DNA from: Pelagomonas calceolata
Lineage: Eukaryota > Sar > Pelagophyceae > Pelagomonadales > Pelagomonadaceae
Assembly: GCA_918797485.1 (NCBI GenBank)
Contig: CAKKNE010000004.1
Span: 62,001-126,000, forward strand
Direction of reading: 5' to 3'
Length of the DNA stretch: 64,000 nt
A program made the translations under genes and the position numbers. Under the pieces are notes generated by a model that saw only the letters and a list, made by a program, of their open reading frames with translations, had not been told where the DNA came from and ran no database searches. Numbering within the stretch: position 1 is the stretch's first letter; every line of letters starts with the position of its first letter. Positions 61,202 to 64,000 of the stretch are shown here, piece by piece.

Positions 61202-62203
61202 ATGATTTTAAGATGTGCTCTGGCAACCCTGTGCGCACTGACGGGCGCGATACGTACTGTTTCGGGCCTCCAAGTACCTGCGAGACCCAAACAGATCAGA
61301 TGCCAGCGCGCCGCGGCACCGGCGCCCGCGCCTCAGGAAAACGAGGGCGACGCCGCGCCGGCGGCGGCACCGCTCGCGCGGAGCGAGGACGCGCCGCCGC
61401 CGCCGTCGTCGAATCCCTTCGACGCCCTGAAGAAGGGCTTCGAGGTCGCCGTGCAGAGCGCCACGAACAATCCGGACTACAAGTTCGGTGACGCGACGCG
61501 CAGCGTCGGCCGGGGCGCGGCCAGCGCGATCAACGCCGTCACGGGCGAGACGGAGTACAAGTTCGGCGACCTGAGCCGCTGGCTCGACCGCTCGGCCAAG
61601 GCTAAAGTTAATGAGCTCACGGGCGAGGCGGAGTACAAGTTCGGCGACCTCTCGCGGTGGCTCGACAGGAGCGCGAAGGACAAGGTCGCCGAGCTGTCGT
61701 CCAAGGACCAGTACGAGTTCGGCGACCTCACGAAGCTCATCGTGAGCCGGGCCTCGCAGCTGACGATGAAGGACGCGACGATGCTCCTGAAGGCCCTGCT
61801 CTCGTTTAATGTTGGATTGTCCTCGGTCGGCGGGCTCCTACCGATCAAGTTCCTGGTCGAGGTGCTGAACTATTCGCTCCTGGTGGACGTGGGGGAACGA
61901 TTAGCGGGCATGGTCGCGGTCGAGATCGACAAGCGCGTAAAGGAGGCGTTGACGGGGGATAGTGAGTACAAGCTGGGCGACCTCACGAAGCGCGCGGTGA
62001 AGACGTTTACGAGAAAAGAGAATTATGAGTTCGGCGACGTCTCGCGAGAAGTTATGAGGCGCTTCGAGGAGCCGGGCGGCGACGCCGCGACGGCCTTCGG
62101 CGACTCCGACGGGTCGACGGCGATCGACGCCGAGCTCGCGGAGGAGCTCGACCGATGGGATGCACGATTCCTTGCTCGCGACGCGGACACGACGACGGCG
62201 TAA
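61202..62203 (+). CDS. Plastid-targeted YKFGDLSR-repeat protein
   Basis: A 333-residue protein. The leader is a signal peptide (MILRCALATLCALTGAIRTVSG) plus transit region. The mature part has six repeats of Y(K/E)(F/L)GD(A/L/V)(S/T)(K/R), spaced ~35 residues where tandem: YKFGDATR, YKFGDLSR twice, YEFGDLTK, YKLGDLTK and YEFGDVSR. Between repeats four and five lies a hydrophobic helical insert (LLKALLSFNVGLSSVGGLLPIKFLVEV in parts). Similar FGD-repeat proteins occur in diatoms and other algae with secondary plastids; function is unknown. Membrane association is plausible. Confidence 0.82.
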   Translation: MILRCALATLCALTGAIRTVSGLQVPARPKQIRCQRAAAPAPAPQENEGDAAPAAAPLARSEDAPPPPSSNPFDALKKGFEVAVQSATNNPDYKFGDATRSVGRGAASAINAVTGETEYKFGDLSRWLDRSAKAKVNELTGEAEYKFGDLSRWLDRSAKDKVAELSSKDQYEFGDLTKLIVSRASQLTMKDATMLLKALLSFNVGLSSVGGLLPIKFLVEVLNYSLLVDVGERLAGMVAVEIDKRVKEALTGDSEYKLGDLTKRAVKTFTRKENYEFGDVSREVMRRFEEPGGDAATAFGDSDGSTAIDAELAEELDRWDARFLARDADTTTA

Positions 62204-62228
62204 TTTTGTTGTGTAGTTCTTACTCTAG

Positions 62229-62528
62229 CTAGCCGAGGAGGACGGACTCGGAGACAAAAGCTATCCCGTAATAGCCTCTGACTATGGAGGAAGACCACGA
62301 GCCGTCGGCGGCGCGCTCGTGCGCCCATCTGTAAACCTCGCAACCACCCCACTGGTTATTCGTGGAATGATCTGTGAAGACAACCAACCGGCCGTTGTGG
62401 ACGCATGCACACTTAAACCGCTCAAATGTTCTTCTCCCGAGGCGCACGTTCTCGGCCCACAATCTCGCGGCGTCCAGGTCCCGCACGACGTGGACCTGCT
62501 CCGGCAGGAGCCGCGGCTCCGATTCCAT
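62229..62528 (-). CDS. Doubtful antisense frame
   Basis: An ATG-led 99-codon frame on the minus strand, overlapping the first 100 bp of the armadillo gene. Composition is protein-like (GRLVVFTDHSTNNQWGGC, RGYYGIAFVSESVLLG), but there is no family match. It could be the last exon of an unresolved gene or chance. Confidence 0.25.
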   Translation of the reverse strand: MESEPRLLPEQVHVVRDLDAARLWAENVRLGRRTFERFKCACVHNGRLVVFTDHSTNNQWGGCEVYRWAHERAADGSWSSSIVRGYYGIAFVSESVLLG

Positions 62529-63736
62529 CGCAAGTTTGCGTGCCCGTGGCGTCGCTCCACATTGAATTCCGGGGCGTGCGCATCGGCGGCCTCGACACAG
62601 CCGACATGGTCGGCTTGCGCGACGGCGACCGGCTCGACGCCAAGATTGTGTCGCTAGGTGATATCAAAATGCACCTGAAAATACTCGAGGCCGGCAACGC
62701 CCGCAGCACTGAAGCGACGGCGGCGGCGGGGGCCTTGGCGAGACTCACCGATAACGACGCCGCCAACTGCGCCGCGATCGTCGACGCCGGCGGCATCGAA
62801 CTGCTCGTGGCGCTCGTGACGAATGGAGCGGCCCGCGGCCAGGAGCAGGCCATGTGGACGTTGTTCCACCTCGCCGACGACGCCGCCAACAAGGACGCGA
62901 TTCGTGAGGCCGGCGGCATCGCGCCGCTTGTTGCGCTCGCGAGGAGCGGTTCGGCCGGCGGCAAGCAGGTGGCCGCAGCGGCGGCGTTGGCGAGCCTCGC
63001 CGTCCATAACGATGCGAACCAGACCGCGATCGCCGCGGCCGGCGGCATCGCGCCGCTCGTGGCGATCCTGAGGAGGAGCGGCGCGGCCGGCGGCAATGCC
63101 GCGGGGGCGTTGACAAACCTCGCCCTCAAAGCCGCCAACCGCACCGCAATCGTCGAGGCCGGCGCCATTCCGCCGCTCGTGGCGCTCCTGAGGAGCGGCG
63201 AGGAGAAGGCAGTGATGGCGTTGAACAACCTCGCCTGCAACCGTGACGCCTGCACCGCGATCGCCGAGGCCGGCGCTATCCCGCCGATCGTGGCGCTCCT
63301 GAAGAACGGCAAGGCCCTCGGCCAGGAGTGTGCCGCGCGGGCGTTGTGGAACCTCGCCTTCAAAAACGCGGCCAACAAGGTCGCAATTGTCGCGGCCGGC
63401 GCCGTCGACCCACTTTACGCGCTCGCGCGCGCCGGTGGGAGCTTGAAGGCGGCGGCCGTGGGGGCTCTGAAAGAGCTCAAACGCCACGCGTTGGCATGGG
63501 CTCTGCGTCACCGGAAGCGCCGCATTTACCCGCTGCTCCTCGCCACGGGCGCTACGATCCCGCCCCACGCCGAGGACGCCTATCTGCGCAAGGTCGCCGC
63601 GGCCGGCGGCTTCCCGGCGTACGAGAAGGCCCATCGGCAGGCGTTCGACGCGTTGGCTGCGAAGGCTTTCCCATGCCTCCCGACCGACGTCACCGCGCAT
63701 GTCGCCTCCTTCGCGTTCCACGTTGGCTACTACTAG
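62426..63736 (+). CDS. Armadillo-repeat protein
   Basis: A 436-residue frame; an alternative start at 62606 (MVGLRDGDR) would drop an Arg/Pro-rich leader of doubtful nature. From about residue 85 there are seven armadillo repeats of the form N..AI(V/A)..GGI..LVALL..G...(A)..AL.NLA, e.g. NRTAIVEAGAIPPLVALL and NKVAIVAAGAVDPLYAL. A C-terminal helical part (AEDAYLRKVAAAGGFPAYEKA) ends with an F-box-like LPTDVTAHVASFAF. ARM solenoids bind extended peptides. This repeat style is much expanded in pelagophyte-type genomes, so paralogues are expected. Confidence 0.85.
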   Translation: MFFSRGARSRPTISRRPGPARRGPAPAGAAAPIPSQVCVPVASLHIEFRGVRIGGLDTADMVGLRDGDRLDAKIVSLGDIKMHLKILEAGNARSTEATAAAGALARLTDNDAANCAAIVDAGGIELLVALVTNGAARGQEQAMWTLFHLADDAANKDAIREAGGIAPLVALARSGSAGGKQVAAAAALASLAVHNDANQTAIAAAGGIAPLVAILRRSGAAGGNAAGALTNLALKAANRTAIVEAGAIPPLVALLRSGEEKAVMALNNLACNRDACTAIAEAGAIPPIVALLKNGKALGQECAARALWNLAFKNAANKVAIVAAGAVDPLYALARAGGSLKAAAVGALKELKRHALAWALRHRKRRIYPLLLATGATIPPHAEDAYLRKVAAAGGFPAYEKAHRQAFDALAAKAFPCLPTDVTAHVASFAFHVGYY

Positions 63737-63762
63737 TAAGAGGGTAATACTTAAGACGCCTA

Positions 63763-64000
63763 CTACGCCCCAATAGCCGTGTGCATCCGCGCGACGCCGT
63801 TACCGCGGCGCCGGTTCCGCTTGACGTACTCCACGGTGCCGCTCATCGGGTACAGCACGAGATCATCAAACGCGTCGCCCGCGTCGGGCCGCTTCGAGAG
63901 CGCCGCGAGCTCCATTAAGTCGTGGACCTGGACGTTCGGCTTCGCGTCGCCCGCGACCTTGGCCCAGGCCTCCTCGAGGTCGGCCAGGTCCAGAAAGACC
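63763..64000 (-). CDS. Tic22-like protein, C-terminal part
   Basis: A partial gene that runs off the window edge. The 79 visible codons read VFLDLADLEEAWAKV, PNVQVHDLMELAAL, DDLVLYPMSGTVEYV and end RMHTAIGA. The pattern of V(F)F...DLE.AW, P.VQV.DL..L and (D)..V.(F/Y)P matches the end of the Tic22 family, whose members help protein import across the plastid intermembrane space. Identification rests on a short stretch. It converges on the armadillo gene with 26 bp between stops. Confidence 0.6.
   Translation of the reverse strand, partial: VFLDLADLEEAWAKVAGDAKPNVQVHDLMELAALSKRPDAGDAFDDLVLYPMSGTVEYVKRNRRRGNGVARMHTAIGA

Noticed and set aside
1-64000. CRISPR arrays, operons, Shine-Dalgarno sites
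   Set aside because: The DNA is eukaryotic nuclear. No regularly spaced direct repeats or polycistronic logic are present.

Overview
The window is nuclear DNA of a GC-rich, compact algal genome, most likely a pelagophyte (Aureococcus-like stramenopile). The grounds are: plastid proteins with a signal peptide followed by a phenylalanine or leucine cleavage site (rpsT-like S20, KEA3-like antiporter, S1-domain protein, Tic22-like protein), which is typical of secondary red plastids; a KEA3-type antiporter carrying EF-hands; candidate ciliary coiled-coil proteins; and introns that are short repeats with terminal inverted repeats and 8-bp target-site duplications, the introner type described in Aureococcus. 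The species is inferred, not proven.

Layout. 0-6 kb: coiled-coil protein, FG-GAP surface protein, Tudor/LysM-like protein. 6-15 kb: zinc-finger protein, acylphosphatase-like protein, plastid S1 protein (introner), a protein with SUMO-interaction-like motifs, DNAJB12-like J protein, PHO80-type cyclin (two introners), RING protein, His-rich membrane protein. 15-30 kb: 2OG-Fe(II) oxygenase (introner), CAP10-type glycosyltransferase, truncated CCCH protein, MYND protein, plastid S20, KEA3-like antiporter, CFAP53-like protein, HTTM-like membrane protein. 30-38 kb: coiled coil, RING-CH/TPR protein, TPR-METTL methyltransferase, Kelch protein, then 1.76 kb without a gene. 38-48 kb: dihydroxy-acid dehydratase (two introners), UDP-glucuronate epimerase, small membrane protein (introner), FEN1/XPG-like nuclease, a large unknown protein, and a TRIC-type channel. 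48-64 kb: WWE protein (two introners), small membrane protein (introner), gamma-carbonic-anhydrase-like protein (introner), M41-like peptidase fused to a lumenal protein (introner), mitochondrial ATP synthase alpha (one intron), severin-like protein, ankyrin/SAM protein, plastid FGD-repeat protein, armadillo protein, partial Tic22-like protein. There is no operon logic. Many genes are divergent pairs sharing 200-450 bp promoters.

The main system in the window is the introner family. Of 13 introns I can reconstruct in 10 genes, 12 show introner structure: ends like CTGTGTGGAAATC / GATTTCCACACAG, a core containing CCATCGACGCG, and an 8-bp duplication. The 3' splice site is the CAG at the end of the element. 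The 5' splice site is the GT or GC at the start of the left copy of the target duplication. Removing the intron therefore restores the pre-insertion reading frame, checked here by translation across each junction. Elements sit in both orientations and show a graded loss of duplication identity, which suggests a range of ages.

A second recurring signal is an imperfect palindrome, CTAGCG-N(7-12)-ACACTAG, found eight times plus one weaker copy, only in intergenic DNA and mostly 100-250 bp upstream of start codons. It looks like an undescribed promoter element.
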